A DNA stretch of 64,000 bases from JAAYRG01 sp964643255. Lineage in GTDB: Bacteria; Bacillota; Clostridia; Lachnospirales; Lachnospiraceae. Both the position numbers and the translations under genes were made by a program. Below, in pieces: positions 17,161-25,888 of the stretch (position 1 is the stretch's first letter; each line of letters begins with the position of its first letter). The notes beneath the pieces are model-generated. The model was not told the origin of the DNA, did no database searches, and was given only the letters and a program-made list of their open reading frames with translations. The DNA lies in the NCBI GenBank assembly GCA_964643255.1, contig CAZXSM010000002.1, positions 1 to 64,000 of the forward strand, in the 5' to 3' direction.

Positions 17161-17382
17161 ATGAAGAAAATATTTAGATTACAAGACCTAGATTGCGCTA
17201 ACTGTGCTGCTAAAATGGAGAACAGAATTGCAAAGTTAGAGGGAGTAGATAGTGTTTCAATAAACTTTATGACTACTAAGATGATTTTAGAGGCTAATAA
17301 AGATAAGATGCCTGAAATTATAGAAGAAGCCCAAAAAATAATCAGCAAACTAGAACCAGGTACAAAACTAATTAAAGCTTAG
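17161..17382 (+). CDS. Stand-alone heavy-metal-associated domain protein
   Basis: 73 residues, one HMA domain with the loop DLDCANCAAKM (Cys11, Cys14), the Zn/Cd-type variant seen at the N-terminus of ZntA/CadA pumps. The ATPase gene begins 13 bases after its stop and lacks this domain, so domain and pump are encoded separately. Start ATG follows AAGGAG. It probably hands metal to, or regulates, that ATPase. Confidence 0.9.
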   Translation: MKKIFRLQDLDCANCAAKMENRIAKLEGVDSVSINFMTTKMILEANKDKMPEIIEEAQKIISKLEPGTKLIKA

Positions 17383-17395
17383 GAGGATATTAAAT

Positions 17396-19240
17396 ATGAA
17401 AAATCGTTTAGCAAGAATTATTATTTCTGCAATTCTTTTTACTGGGGGAATAATACTTCAATTTAATGACCAAGACATTAGTTTTTACTTGTTTTTTATA
17501 AGTTATATCATTGTAGGATACGATGTAATAATTAAGTCTTTAAAGAATATTAAAAGTAAAAACTTTTTAGATGAACACTTTCTAATGACATTAGCTACAA
17601 TAGGAGCATTTGTTATTGGGGAATATCCTGAAGGTGTTGCTGTAATGCTCTTCTATCAAGTTGGTGAGTTCTTCCAAAGTTATGCAGTTGATAAGTCTAG
17701 AAGGTCAGTTGCAGAACTTATGGATATAAGACCTGACTATGCTAATCTTAAAAAAGGTGATGAATTAGTAAAGGTTGATCCTGACCAAGTAAGTATAGGG
17801 GATACTATTGTAATTAAGCCTGGAGAAAAGATTCCTTTAGACTCAATAGTTACAGATGGTTATTCATCTGTTGATGTTGCTGCTTTAACTGGCGAATCTA
17901 TGCCTATAGATGTTAAATCAGGAGACAGTATACTAAGTGCCAGCATTAATATAAATGGTTTATTAACTGCACAAGTAACATCTGAATACCAAGAATCAAC
18001 TGTTAGTAAAATACTTGATTTAGTAGAGAATGCAAGTAGTAAAAAGTCAGAGTCAGAAAAATTTATAACAAGATTTGCTCGTTATTATACTCCTATTGTT
18101 GTCGTATTAGCTCTTATACTTGCCTTTATACCACCCCTACTTATACCAGGAGCTCAGTTTAATGATTGGATATATAGAGCTATATCTTTTCTAGTTGTAT
18201 CTTGCCCATGTGCCCTTGTTGTTTCTGTTCCTCTAAGCTTTTTTGGTGGAATTGGTGGTGCATCAAAGAAGGGTATATTAGTTAAAGGAAGTAATTATCT
18301 AGAAACTTTAGCCCAAGTTAAAACTATTGTATTTGATAAAACAGGTACCTTAACTAAAGGTGTTTTTGAAGTACAAGAGATTAATTCTAAAGGTCTAGCT
18401 GAAGATGAATTACTAGAATATACTGCATACACCGAGCATTACTCCAATCATCCAATAGCAGAATCTATAAAGAAATATTATGGGAAAGCTATTGATAAGA
18501 ACCGAATCAGCAATACTGAAGAGGTTGCTGGTCATGGTATAATTGCAAGTGTAGATGATAAGGAAATCTATGCTGGTAACAATAAATTAATGGATAAAAT
18601 GGGTATAGCTTATAGGGAAATTCAAACAATTGGTACAATAATATATGTAGCAATAAACAAGGAATATGCTGGATATCTAATAATATCTGATGAGATAAAA
18701 AGTGACTCCGAAAATGCTATAAAGGAATTAAAAGATACCAATATTACGCACATAGCTATGCTAACTGGTGATAATGATTATGTAGGCCAAAAAATAGCTA
18801 ATAAGCTAGGAATTGAAGAAGTATATACTAGGTTACTCCCATCAGATAAAGTTGATATACTAGAAGGAATGTTAGATAAACCTGAAACTTATGGTAAAGT
18901 TGCTTTTGTAGGTGATGGAATTAATGATGCTCCAGTATTAACTAGGGCAGATATAGGAATTGCTATGGGTGGTTTAGGGTCTGATGCTGCTATTGAGGCT
19001 GCAGATATAGTAATTATGACTGACCAACCGTCTAAAATAAAGACAGCAATTAACATATCTCAAAAAACCCTAAACATCGCAAGACAAAATACAGTGTTTG
19101 CTATAGGAGTAAAAGTATTAGTATTGATATTAAGCGCATTGGGCCTTACATCCTTATGGGCAGCAGTATTTGCCGATGTAGGTGTTACAGTAATAGCTGT
19201 ATTAAATTCACTTAGAGCTCTTAATGTAGATAATATTTAA
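17396..19240 (+). CDS. P1B-type Zn/Cd/Pb-exporting ATPase (ZntA/CadA-like)
   Basis: 614-residue efflux pump with eight predicted membrane helices. Motifs: TGES (165-168), SCPCALVVSVPLSF with CPC at 270-272, DKTGT with phosphorylated Asp314, SNHP, GDGINDAPVL, and the final-helix DVGVTVIAVLNSLRAL, where Asp is the Zn/Cd signature. There is no N-terminal HMA domain; it is replaced by the small protein just upstream. Start ATG follows TTAGGAGG. CadC-like repressor, promoter operators and pump type together support Zn/Cd/Pb resistance. Confidence 0.93.
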   Translation: MKNRLARIIISAILFTGGIILQFNDQDISFYLFFISYIIVGYDVIIKSLKNIKSKNFLDEHFLMTLATIGAFVIGEYPEGVAVMLFYQVGEFFQSYAVDKSRRSVAELMDIRPDYANLKKGDELVKVDPDQVSIGDTIVIKPGEKIPLDSIVTDGYSSVDVAALTGESMPIDVKSGDSILSASININGLLTAQVTSEYQESTVSKILDLVENASSKKSESEKFITRFARYYTPIVVVLALILAFIPPLLIPGAQFNDWIYRAISFLVVSCPCALVVSVPLSFFGGIGGASKKGILVKGSNYLETLAQVKTIVFDKTGTLTKGVFEVQEINSKGLAEDELLEYTAYTEHYSNHPIAESIKKYYGKAIDKNRISNTEEVAGHGIIASVDDKEIYAGNNKLMDKMGIAYREIQTIGTIIYVAINKEYAGYLIISDEIKSDSENAIKELKDTNITHIAMLTGDNDYVGQKIANKLGIEEVYTRLLPSDKVDILEGMLDKPETYGKVAFVGDGINDAPVLTRADIGIAMGGLGSDAAIEAADIVIMTDQPSKIKTAINISQKTLNIARQNTVFAIGVKVLVLILSALGLTSLWAAVFADVGVTVIAVLNSLRALNVDNI

Positions 19241-19324
19241 ATACTAAAACCTAAATAAACCTTCCCTAATCTAAAGATGTGGGATATCCTGCTAAAACTG
19301 ATAAAGTTATATAATTGAATATAA

Positions 19325-19393
19325 AATTCCCAGTGAATCTAGAACTTATCCTTTTAAAATCAATACTTAAGGCATGTAGATTCACTGGGAATT
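19325..19393. repeat. 17-bp perfect inverted repeat with long loop
   Basis: AATTCCCAGTGAATCTA (19325-19341) and TAGATTCACTGGGAATT (19377-19393) around 35 bases, between the convergent zntA-like and LysM genes. It may act as a two-way terminator, but there is little T run. Confidence 0.6.
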
Positions 19394-19399
19394 AATTCT

Positions 19400-19795
19400 T
19401 TACTTGAAATTATTGGCTGATTTAATATCACTATATTCTAAATTATCAACAAGATCTTCACTAGCATAATAAGGAACAATTAAAAACCTTCCTTCATGTA
19501 TAGTATCTTCATATAGACCATTACTAGCCTTTATCTCTTCTATATATTCATTAATATCATTATATTCTTCACTTATATATTCTTTAGCAATATCCCATAG
19601 AGTATCGCCTTGTTCAATCTTTATGCTTACAAACTCTTTCTTGCGGTTTGATGAATCATCTGCAGATACTCTATCATAATTGAAATATAAAGCTATTAAT
19701 ATAACTAAAATTATTGATAATAATATTAGTATAAATTTAGATGTCTTGCTTTTACCAAAATACTTAATCTTTGAATTATAGCTCTTTATATTCAT
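19400..19795 (-). CDS. LysM protein, YneA-like SOS cell-division inhibitor
   Basis: 131 residues from the ATG at 19795, which follows AAGGGGGT; the frame is open to 19942, but the extension covers the promoter and SOS boxes and is noncoding. Layout: short basic N-terminus, one membrane helix (SKFILILLSIILVILIALYF), then an extracellular LysM domain (IKIEQGDTLWDIAKEYISEE to HEGRFLIVPY). Size, topology and divergent placement beside lexA match YneA, which delays septation during the SOS response. Its promoter spacer contains a perfect SOS-like palindrome, so LexA repression is likely. Confidence 0.8.
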   Translation of the reverse strand: MNIKSYNSKIKYFGKSKTSKFILILLSIILVILIALYFNYDRVSADDSSNRKKEFVSIKIEQGDTLWDIAKEYISEEYNDINEYIEEIKASNGLYEDTIHEGRFLIVPYYASEDLVDNLEYSDIKSANNFK

Positions 19796-19836
19796 TGATA
19801 ATACCCCCTTAGGTATGTTAATCATCATTAGTAATC

Positions 19837-19949
19837 CGAACACCTGTTGCGAACAAGCGTTTTGTTCTTTAAAGATATTATACAAAACAAACGTTTGTTT
19901 GTCAACAAAAATCGAACAAGTTTTCGCTTTTGTTACGAACATTTGTTTT
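19837..19949. promoter_or_regulatory. Cluster of five SOS-box-like sites (LexA operators)
   Basis: Sites resembling the Gram-positive SOS consensus CGAAC-N4-GTTC lie at 19837-19850 (CGAACACCTGTTGC), 19850-19864 (CGAACAAGCGTTTTG), 19885-19900 (AAACAAACGTTTGTTT, perfect palindrome), 19913-19926 (CGAACAAGTTTTCG) and 19936-19949 (CGAACATTTGTTTT). They fill the divergent yneA-lexA space. Confidence 0.8.
19877..19905 (-). promoter_or_regulatory. yneA-like promoter
   Basis: Minus-strand TTGACA (19905-19900), 17-base spacer, TATAAT (19882-19877). The palindromic SOS box at 19885-19900 occupies the spacer, so LexA would block it directly. Confidence 0.8.
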
Positions 19950-19976
19950 GCATTATTAAGTTAAATATGGTATACT
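19947..19976 (+). promoter_or_regulatory. Candidate lexA promoter
   Basis: TTGCAT (19947-19952), 18-base spacer, TATACT (19971-19976), 25 bases before the lexA start. The SOS-like site at 19936-19949 overlaps its -35, giving autoregulation. Confidence 0.6.
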
Positions 19977-20001
19977 TAATAAAAATACGTGGGAGGATAT
20001 A

Positions 20002-20616
20002 ATGAGTAAGGGTAAAATAAGTGAGAAACAAAGTGAGATTTTAGAATTTATCAAAAAAGAAATATTGGATAAAGGATATCCCCCTTCTGTTCGAGAGATG
20101 TGTGATGCAGTTAATCTTAAGTCAACATCTTCTGTTCATTCACATCTTGAGACCTTAGAAAAGAATGGTTACATAAGACGAGATTCATCAAAACCCCGTG
20201 CTATAGAGATTGTAGATGATGAATTTAATTTATCTAGACGAGAAGTTGTTAATGTTCCTATGGTTGGTAATATAACTGCAGGTGAGCCTATACTGGCAGT
20301 TGAGAATATCGATGGTTATTTTCCACTATTACCTGAATATATGCCTAAAGGTGAGATTTTTATGTTAAAAGTTCATGGGGAAAGTATGATTAATGTAGGT
20401 ATTCATGATGACGACCAAATCTTAGTTCAAAGGCAGAACACTGCTAGAGACGGGGATATAGTTGTTGCTATGATCGAGGATGAAGTAACAGTTAAGACCT
20501 TTTATAAAGAAAATGAATATTATCGTTTACAACCTGAGAATGATTTTATGGATCCTATTATAGTTAATGAAGTATCTATTTTAGGAAAAGTAATAGGTTT
20601 ATTTAGAATGTTCTAA
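20002..20616 (+). CDS. lexA: LexA repressor
   Basis: 204-residue SOS master repressor. Winged HTH at 1-70 (KISEKQSEILEFIKKEI, REMCDAVNLKSTSSVHSHLE), self-cleavage site Ala-Gly in NITAGEP, catalytic Ser in HGESMINVG and Lys in VTVKTFY. RecA-stimulated self-cleavage relieves repression after DNA damage. Start ATG follows GGGAGG. It is divergent from the yneA-like gene with shared SOS boxes, and a terminator follows. Confidence 0.97.
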   Translation: MSKGKISEKQSEILEFIKKEILDKGYPPSVREMCDAVNLKSTSSVHSHLETLEKNGYIRRDSSKPRAIEIVDDEFNLSRREVVNVPMVGNITAGEPILAVENIDGYFPLLPEYMPKGEIFMLKVHGESMINVGIHDDDQILVQRQNTARDGDIVVAMIEDEVTVKTFYKENEYYRLQPENDFMDPIIVNEVSILGKVIGLFRMF

Positions 20617-20629
20617 TTTTCAAAGAACT

Positions 20630-20677
20630 AAAGAGTCTATGGTATGATTTCTAAAATTATATCATAGACTCTTTTTT
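20630..20677 (+). terminator. lexA terminator
   Basis: AAGAGTCTATG (20631-20641) pairs with CATAGACTCTT (20663-20673), followed by a T run. Confidence 0.85.
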
Positions 20678-20689
20678 ATTTAATGATTT

Positions 20690-20749
20690 AAGAATATAAA
20701 ATGCTTCTGTCACAGTATCTCTACTGGTACAGAAGCATTTTATATTCTT
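20690..20749 (-). terminator. Chemoreceptor-gene terminator, 21-bp perfect stem
   Basis: Arms 20690-20710 and 20729-20749 (core AAAATGCTTCTGT and ACAGAAGCATTTT) are exact inverses with an 18-base loop. It follows the minus-strand chemoreceptor gene, back to back with the lexA terminator. Confidence 0.8.
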
Positions 20750-20804
20750 TTAGACTAATTTGGTCTAGCAAGAAAACTATTTTCTTTATTTATATAAACC
20801 AATC

Positions 20805-22916
20805 TTAAATCTTAAACTGACTAATGATTTCTAGTAGCTCTATAGCAAGACTTGAAAGTTGTTCACTAGCATCAGCAATTTCATCAATAGAAGCATTTTG
20901 TTGCTCCATTGTTGCTGAAGTTTCTTCAGATGCTGCAGAGTTTTCTTCGGCAATTGATGAAAGTGATTGTAATACATCTATAATATCATCTTTAATTCCA
21001 TCCATTTTAATTCCTGTTGAATGTAAACTTTCAACCAAAGCAGATGTTTCTTTAATAGATTTATCAATGTTAAGGTATTGGTCTTTACTACTTTCAACAC
21101 TTTCATTTTGTTTCTTTTCAACTTCTGCCAAGGCATCAATTGTCACAACTGCATTACGTGAGTTGTTTTGTAAATCTTCAAGTATTTGATTAATTTCTTG
21201 AACTGATTCTTGAGATTGAGTTGCTAAATTTTTAATTTCTATTGCAACTACTTCAAATCCTCTACCTGCTTCTCCAGCTCTTGCAGCTTCAATTGTTGCA
21301 TTAAGAGCTAGCAGATTTGTTTGATCAGCAATATTTTCAATCAATTCACTTGCTTCATTAATTTTGTGAGCGCTTTCATTAGTTTTTAATATAACATCCT
21401 TAATTTCTGCATGTGATTTGTTACTAACTTGATTTGCTTCATAAAGTATATTAATTTCATTGAGCCCATCATTAACTGCAGTAGAAACTTTTTCAGTTGC
21501 ATCTACTAATTCATTCAAGCTTTCCGTATTCTCTTCAATTACATCACCTAGTTCTTTAGCTTTATCAGATCCCTGTGCAGTGCTCTGTGCTTGCTCTGAT
21601 GCACCAATAGCAATCTCATTAACAGCCTTTGAAACTTCATCTATTGACACTGATACGTCCTCAGAGGTTGCTGTAAGTTCTTCAGAGGAAGCGGATACTT
21701 GTTGAGAGGAATCAATAACACTTGCAATGGTTTTTCTCAAATTATCAGACATACCATTTAAAGCTTCTGCTAAGTCCCTAATTTCATCTTTACGTTCTAA
21801 TAAACTTCCCTTAATTTTTACTGTTAAGTCTAAGTTGGCAATTTGCTTAGCATAATCTATTACCATAATAATTGGCTTAGTAAAGCCTGTTCCAATTATA
21901 AATGCAGCGACTATAGAAATAGTAAATATAATTAATGCATTAACAATTAATTGATTTCTCATAGAAGAAACGCCCTCTAACATCTCAGATTCATATGCTG
22001 TTACTGCCAAAGTCCATCTAGTCCCACTAACATCACTATATGCTGAATATATATTGTCCCCAGCAAGTTGATATTGTGTAAGTCCTTTTCTATTAGTAAT
22101 CATTTTTTCAGCTTCTTTTGCAACATCTTCATAATCAGCATTATTTGTTGCTTCATCAACTATATTAAACTCTTGATATATTTTAGTGCGGTCAGGATGA
22201 GATACCACTGTTGCTTCTTGATCAATAATATAACTATAGCCTGATTTACCATATCCAATATTGTCTGTTAATTGGGTTAAATAAATAGTATCCATATAAC
22301 CTAAAAGTGCACCAGTAATGCTACCAGTTCCAACTTCATATATGGGAAATGCCAGTACCATATATAATGAATCATCCACAGGATATGTATCCAATAATAC
22401 TGTGTTTGTATTGCTGCCTTCCATTGTGTTTCTATAAGGATTGTTATTTTCATCTATAGTGTAAGTTTCACCATTAGATAGATAAGTAACTGTATTGTCT
22501 GTTCGTAAAATTGCAAAATCCATAAACTCAGTAGTATCTAAGTAGCTTTGTAATTCTGGTTTTTGAATTTCCCAAACCATTCCTCTTATAACACTTTGAT
22601 CAGTTATACCTTGTAACACACTTCTATAACTCTCTAACTTACTACTAACATATAAGCTAGAAACTTCAGATAAATTCTCAAGGGATTGTTCAGATTCATT
22701 TGTTTGACTTCTAATTGCAGTCATTATTGATACTGCACTAGCTGTTAGTAAAGCAATAAAAATCAAAATCAAAATATATGCAATCAGTTTTGACCTTATA
22801 CCCTTTAAATTAAAATTTGAAAGGCTTTTTTTAGTGTTACTTAAGTTTCTTAGTTTAGTTTTCTTTTTTCCTTTAGTATTTTGTTTGTTTTTTTCTTTCT
22901 TGTTTTCTTTTGCCAT
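20805..22916 (-). CDS. Methyl-accepting chemotaxis protein
   Basis: 703-residue membrane receptor. Layout: very basic 40-residue cytoplasmic N-terminus (Lys-rich), membrane helix at about 44-68, extracellular Cache-type sensor (about 70-320, with GKSGYSYIIDQEATVVSHPD), second membrane helix (about 324-346), HAMP, then the signalling domain with the conserved tip LALNATIEAARAGEAGRGFE near 535-560. It should control CheA, but no che or flagellar genes are in the window. The Cache domain suggests small organic ligands such as amino acids. Start ATG follows GGGGGTC. It is a single-gene unit with its own terminator. Confidence 0.93.
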   Translation of the reverse strand: MAKENKKEKNKQNTKGKKKTKLRNLSNTKKSLSNFNLKGIRSKLIAYILILIFIALLTASAVSIMTAIRSQTNESEQSLENLSEVSSLYVSSKLESYRSVLQGITDQSVIRGMVWEIQKPELQSYLDTTEFMDFAILRTDNTVTYLSNGETYTIDENNNPYRNTMEGSNTNTVLLDTYPVDDSLYMVLAFPIYEVGTGSITGALLGYMDTIYLTQLTDNIGYGKSGYSYIIDQEATVVSHPDRTKIYQEFNIVDEATNNADYEDVAKEAEKMITNRKGLTQYQLAGDNIYSAYSDVSGTRWTLAVTAYESEMLEGVSSMRNQLIVNALIIFTISIVAAFIIGTGFTKPIIMVIDYAKQIANLDLTVKIKGSLLERKDEIRDLAEALNGMSDNLRKTIASVIDSSQQVSASSEELTATSEDVSVSIDEVSKAVNEIAIGASEQAQSTAQGSDKAKELGDVIEENTESLNELVDATEKVSTAVNDGLNEINILYEANQVSNKSHAEIKDVILKTNESAHKINEASELIENIADQTNLLALNATIEAARAGEAGRGFEVVAIEIKNLATQSQESVQEINQILEDLQNNSRNAVVTIDALAEVEKKQNESVESSKDQYLNIDKSIKETSALVESLHSTGIKMDGIKDDIIDVLQSLSSIAEENSAASEETSATMEQQNASIDEIADASEQLSSLAIELLEIISQFKI

Positions 22917-22942
22917 GAATTTAATCTAGACCCCCTATTTTT

Positions 22943-23407
22943 TTAATTATCCTTTAAAGGTACTCCATTAGCATCTGTAGCGATACTTCCAGTAAGTATC
23001 ATAATTCCTTCAACTAGTCCCCATATTCCTGAAGCTATAGATCCAAGACCACATGTTAAAACAGATCCTATGGTTCCTAATAATAACTGGACAACTGCTT
23101 TCTGTGTATAACCCAAATAAAAGTTATGTATACCCAACCATCCTAATAAAATACCTAGTATCCCAGCAGCAAGTTTAGATTTATGCTCTTGGTCATAAAC
23201 ATTCTGACTATTGTTAAATTGTTGATTTCCTGTTTGCCCTTGCTTGTTATTAGTGGCTGTACCACACTGGGTACAAAAATCAGCATCAGGGTTTACAGAA
23301 TTTCCACAGTTAAAACAATAATCTTTTCCGTCACTTTTAGCAACTCCGCAGCTAACACAAACTACTGCTAAATCATCCATTTCATTACCACAATTTTTAC
23401 AATACAT
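22943..23407 (-). CDS. Zinc-ribbon TM2-domain membrane protein
   Basis: 154 residues. Two short zinc ribbons at the N-terminus (YCKNCGNEM with CVSCGV; YCFNCGNSV with FCTQCGT), a Gln/Asn-rich linker (about 52-75), then a TM2 domain: KLAAGILGILLGWLGIHNFYLGYT and a second glycine-rich helix. Function of TM2 proteins is poorly known. The DUF2752 gene ends 14 bases upstream of this start, and this pair recurs in Firmicutes. Start ATG follows AGGGGG. Confidence 0.85.
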   Translation of the reverse strand: MYCKNCGNEMDDLAVVCVSCGVAKSDGKDYCFNCGNSVNPDADFCTQCGTATNNKQGQTGNQQFNNSQNVYDQEHKSKLAAGILGILLGWLGIHNFYLGYTQKAVVQLLLGTIGSVLTCGLGSIASGIWGLVEGIMILTGSIATDANGVPLKDN

Positions 23408-23421
23408 ATCCTACCCCCTAA

Positions 23422-23847
23422 TTAGATAAATAAGTATGAATCTAAATAATTCCCTATAAACATTGTAAATATCAAAATCAAAACAATTATATCCCAAATT
23501 TTTCTATTAAACAAGAAGTTCCCCTTAAATATATATATAAATATTATTGGAATTGTAAGGTAGGCTTTATGATATTCAAATGCTTGACTAAAATCACCTC
23601 TTAATACTGACTTCCAAGCTCTTGTCATCCCGCAACCTAAACAAGGAATATTTAAAAATCTTTGAAAAAAACATTCAATATTTAAAAAAGCAAAGATTAG
23701 TATTATGCCTGCCACACTAAGAACCCTATATATTCCATCTTTATTGTCTTTTATAAATTCAAAGACAATATCAATAATACTCTTATTCTTTAAATTCATA
23801 AGAATTTTATCTGAATTATTATTTTGATTACTATATAATTTACTCAT
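23422..23847 (-). CDS. DUF2752-family membrane protein
   Basis: 141 residues, three to four membrane helices. The DUF2752 signature is present: FLNIPCLGCGMTRAWKSVLRGDF followed by AFEYHKAYL. Function unknown. The start ATG (after AAAGAGGAA) overlaps the end of rsfS by eight bases, so it is probably translationally coupled to the ribosome block and transcribed with the TM2 gene after it. Confidence 0.8.
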   Translation of the reverse strand: MSKLYSNQNNNSDKILMNLKNKSIIDIVFEFIKDNKDGIYRVLSVAGIILIFAFLNIECFFQRFLNIPCLGCGMTRAWKSVLRGDFSQAFEYHKAYLTIPIIFIYIFKGNFLFNRKIWDIIVLILIFTMFIGNYLDSYLFI

Positions 23848-24220
23848 TTTCCTCTTTAACTTTTTCTCCTAATATGTCCTTTAATGGCACTCTTCTACCA
23901 TCTCTCCATATTCTTTCTAGATTATAAAACTCTCTATCTTCTTTTGTGAATACATGTACAATTATATCTGCATAATCTAAGAGAACCCATGTAGAAGAAC
24001 GTCCACCTTCAATTGAGTTTGGAGTATAACCCTCATCTTCAAGTTCTTTTTCCACTTCTCTAACTAAAGTATTGAGGTGGGGTAAGTTTGTACCGTTTGT
24101 AATTACAAAATAGTCTGCTATACTAGATAAACCTGATATATCAATAACAACTATATCTTCGCCCTTCTTGTCTTCTAGTGCTCTGCATACAATTTCAACC
24201 ATTTTTTTAGATCCTGTCAT
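23840..24220 (-). CDS. rsfS: Ribosomal silencing factor RsfS
   Basis: 126-residue RsfS/YbeB/iojap protein that binds L14 and prevents 30S-50S joining when nutrients are short. Hallmarks: LEDKKGEDIVVIDISGLS, DYFVITNGTNLPH, GGRSSTWVLLDYADIIVHVF. Start ATG follows GGAAGG. It follows yqeK in the usual nadD-yqeK-rsfS order; the lytR gene often found between them is not seen. Confidence 0.95.
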   Translation of the reverse strand: MTGSKKMVEIVCRALEDKKGEDIVVIDISGLSSIADYFVITNGTNLPHLNTLVREVEKELEDEGYTPNSIEGGRSSTWVLLDYADIIVHVFTKEDREFYNLERIWRDGRRVPLKDILGEKVKEENE

Positions 24221-24239
24221 TTATTACCTTCCAATCTTT

Positions 24240-24813
24240 TCAAATTTTATTCATATAGTAATTATATGTGTCAATAGTTTTGCTGTCAATTTTACTTTTA
24301 TCATCGCTTAAATAATCAANNNNNNNNNNTTAAAATTGTTACTACGCTCAAATCAAGGTCTTTAAAGGCTATTTCTCTAACTTGTTTTAGACTTGGGTTT
24401 CTACTTTCCCTTCTACCAGGTTCGATATAATCTCCTACAAATACGATTTTTTCCAATAGTGACATATTAGGCCTGCCAGTCGTATGATTAATAATAGCAT
24501 TAAGAATATTTCGATTACTTATATTAAACTGGGTTTTTGCATAATAAGCCCCCAATTTGCCATGTAATAAATGAGGATTTTCCTTTTCTACTTTTGTAAT
24601 AGGTATGTCATATTTTATACACTCATTTAAAAACTCATCATCAGTTAAGCATTTTGCAACATCATGTAATAAACCTGCACAAGTGGCATCATTATAATCT
24701 GCTCCATAGGTTAAAGCTAAGCTAAAACACGTGGCCTGAACCCCAAGTGTATGTTCATATCTCATTTCTGTTAGCCTAGTCTTAACTTCTTCTTCCATCT
24801 TTAATCTATCCAT
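24240..24813 (-). CDS. yqeK: YqeK-type HD-domain phosphohydrolase, interrupted by 10 Ns
   Basis: Bacterial Ap4A hydrolase of the HD family, symmetrical cleavage to ADP. HTLGVQATCFSLALTYG and LLHDVAKCL supply the metal ligands, and NHTTGRPNMSLLEKIVFVGDYIEPGR is the YqeK signature. The readable frame enters the N run at 24329. Beyond it, in another frame, lies DYLSDDKSKIDSKTIDTYNY and then a stop at 24240, which looks like the proper YqeK C-terminus. Joined, the protein would be about 191 residues, the normal length. Start ATG follows GGAG. Sits between nadD and rsfS. Confidence 0.85.
24320..24329. other. 10-N assembly gap inside yqeK
   Basis: Frames on either side are both coding but out of phase with a 10-base gap; a gap of 9 or 12 bases would restore one frame. 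Confidence 0.8.
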
Positions 24814-24885
24814 TTTTTCTCCATAATTGTATTATTATTAATCTTAACAGTTTTATATTTGTTAGTGTTAATTACTTCTAATTAT

Positions 24886-25503
24886 TTATTTGTTATCTAT
24901 TGTATATAATTTGTTTTCATAAATATACCTAGAAACATCTTCTGGAACATAATATTTAATTGATCTTCCATCTTTAATACTATCCCGTATAAAATTAGAT
25001 GATAAATTAGAGATAGGTGAATTTAAAAGTTTTATTGACTCGGTTTGAAATTGATGTTTTAAATATTCAACCCTATCTTCAATATCAGTGTCTTCATGAA
25101 GTCCTCTTTTTGCCACTATGAGCTTAGCAAGTTCAAACACACTATCAGGTTTCTTCCATTTCTCAATATTAAAGAGTGAGTCCTCTCCTAAAATAAAATA
25201 AAAACAGGTGTCCCTATATTGTTCCCTTAATATAGACAAGGTGTCAACTGTATATGTTAGTCCTGGCCTACTTAATTCAAAGTCTGAAAATTCAAAGTGA
25301 GGATTATTTGCAATTGCCAATTTTATCATCTTAGAACGATGTTCTTCACTTTCAACATATTGGTCCTTCTTATGTGGTGGGTTTTTTGACGGCATAAACC
25401 ATACTGAGTCTAAGTCAAACTGTTCATAGGAGCATTCTGCCAAAACAAGATGAGCATTATGAATTGGATCAAATGTTCCGCCCATTATTCCAATCTTTTT
25501 CAT
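24886..25503 (-). CDS. nadD: Nicotinate-nucleotide adenylyltransferase
   Basis: 205 residues; makes nicotinic acid adenine dinucleotide from NaMN and ATP in NAD synthesis. GGTFDPIHNAHLVLAE (GxFxPxHxxH) at 9-24 and the C-terminal SNLSSNFIRDSIKDGRS (ISSTxIR type) are the nucleotidyltransferase motifs. Start ATG follows AAGTAGGTG. It lies between yhbY and yqeK, as is standard in Firmicutes. Confidence 0.95.
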   Translation of the reverse strand: MKKIGIMGGTFDPIHNAHLVLAECSYEQFDLDSVWFMPSKNPPHKKDQYVESEEHRSKMIKLAIANNPHFEFSDFELSRPGLTYTVDTLSILREQYRDTCFYFILGEDSLFNIEKWKKPDSVFELAKLIVAKRGLHEDTDIEDRVEYLKHQFQTESIKLLNSPISNLSSNFIRDSIKDGRSIKYYVPEDVSRYIYENKLYTIDNK

Positions 25504-25556
25504 TATTATTCACCTACTTTTAATAGACAGATATCATATACCTAATTGCTATAAAT

Positions 25557-25856
25557 TTATTGTTTTGGTATATTAATCTTTTTATTTTCCTTCGATTCTC
25601 TATATAGTACGATTTTATTTCCAATAACTTGTACAATCTGGGATCTTGTTCTAGATTCCAGGATATTAGCAATATCTCTTATGTCATCTGCACAGTTATT
25701 TAAAACATTAATTTTTACAAGTTCTCTGGTTTCTAATACTTCATCTATACCTTTAGTTACTTCAGGGGTAATACTAGATTTACCTATCCTATATACAGGT
25801 TGTAAGTTTGATGCTAATCCTTTTAAATACGCTCTTTGTTTACTTGTCATAATCAT
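25557..25856 (-). CDS. yhbY: YhbY-family RNA-binding protein (CRM domain)
   Basis: 99 residues. MTSKQRAYLKGLASNLQPVY, RIGKSSITPEV and the LVKINVLNN region mark the CRM/YhbY fold, which associates with pre-50S ribosomes. The first ATG (25856) is six bases after GGAG and is preferred over the Met two codons later. Between obgE and nadD. Confidence 0.93.
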   Translation of the reverse strand: MIMTSKQRAYLKGLASNLQPVYRIGKSSITPEVTKGIDEVLETRELVKINVLNNCADDIRDIANILESRTRSQIVQVIGNKIVLYRESKENKKINIPKQ

Positions 25857-25888
25857 ATCACACTCCTCTCTTTTTGTTAATTGTTTTT

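Noticed and set aside
19796..19942. 49-residue N-terminal extension of the LysM protein
   Set aside because: It covers the promoter and SOS boxes, and the ATG at 19795 has AAGGGGGT.
20824..21705. Plus-strand open frames inside the chemoreceptor gene
   Set aside because: Ser/Ala-rich shadows of the minus-strand helical repeats, without ribosome binding sites.
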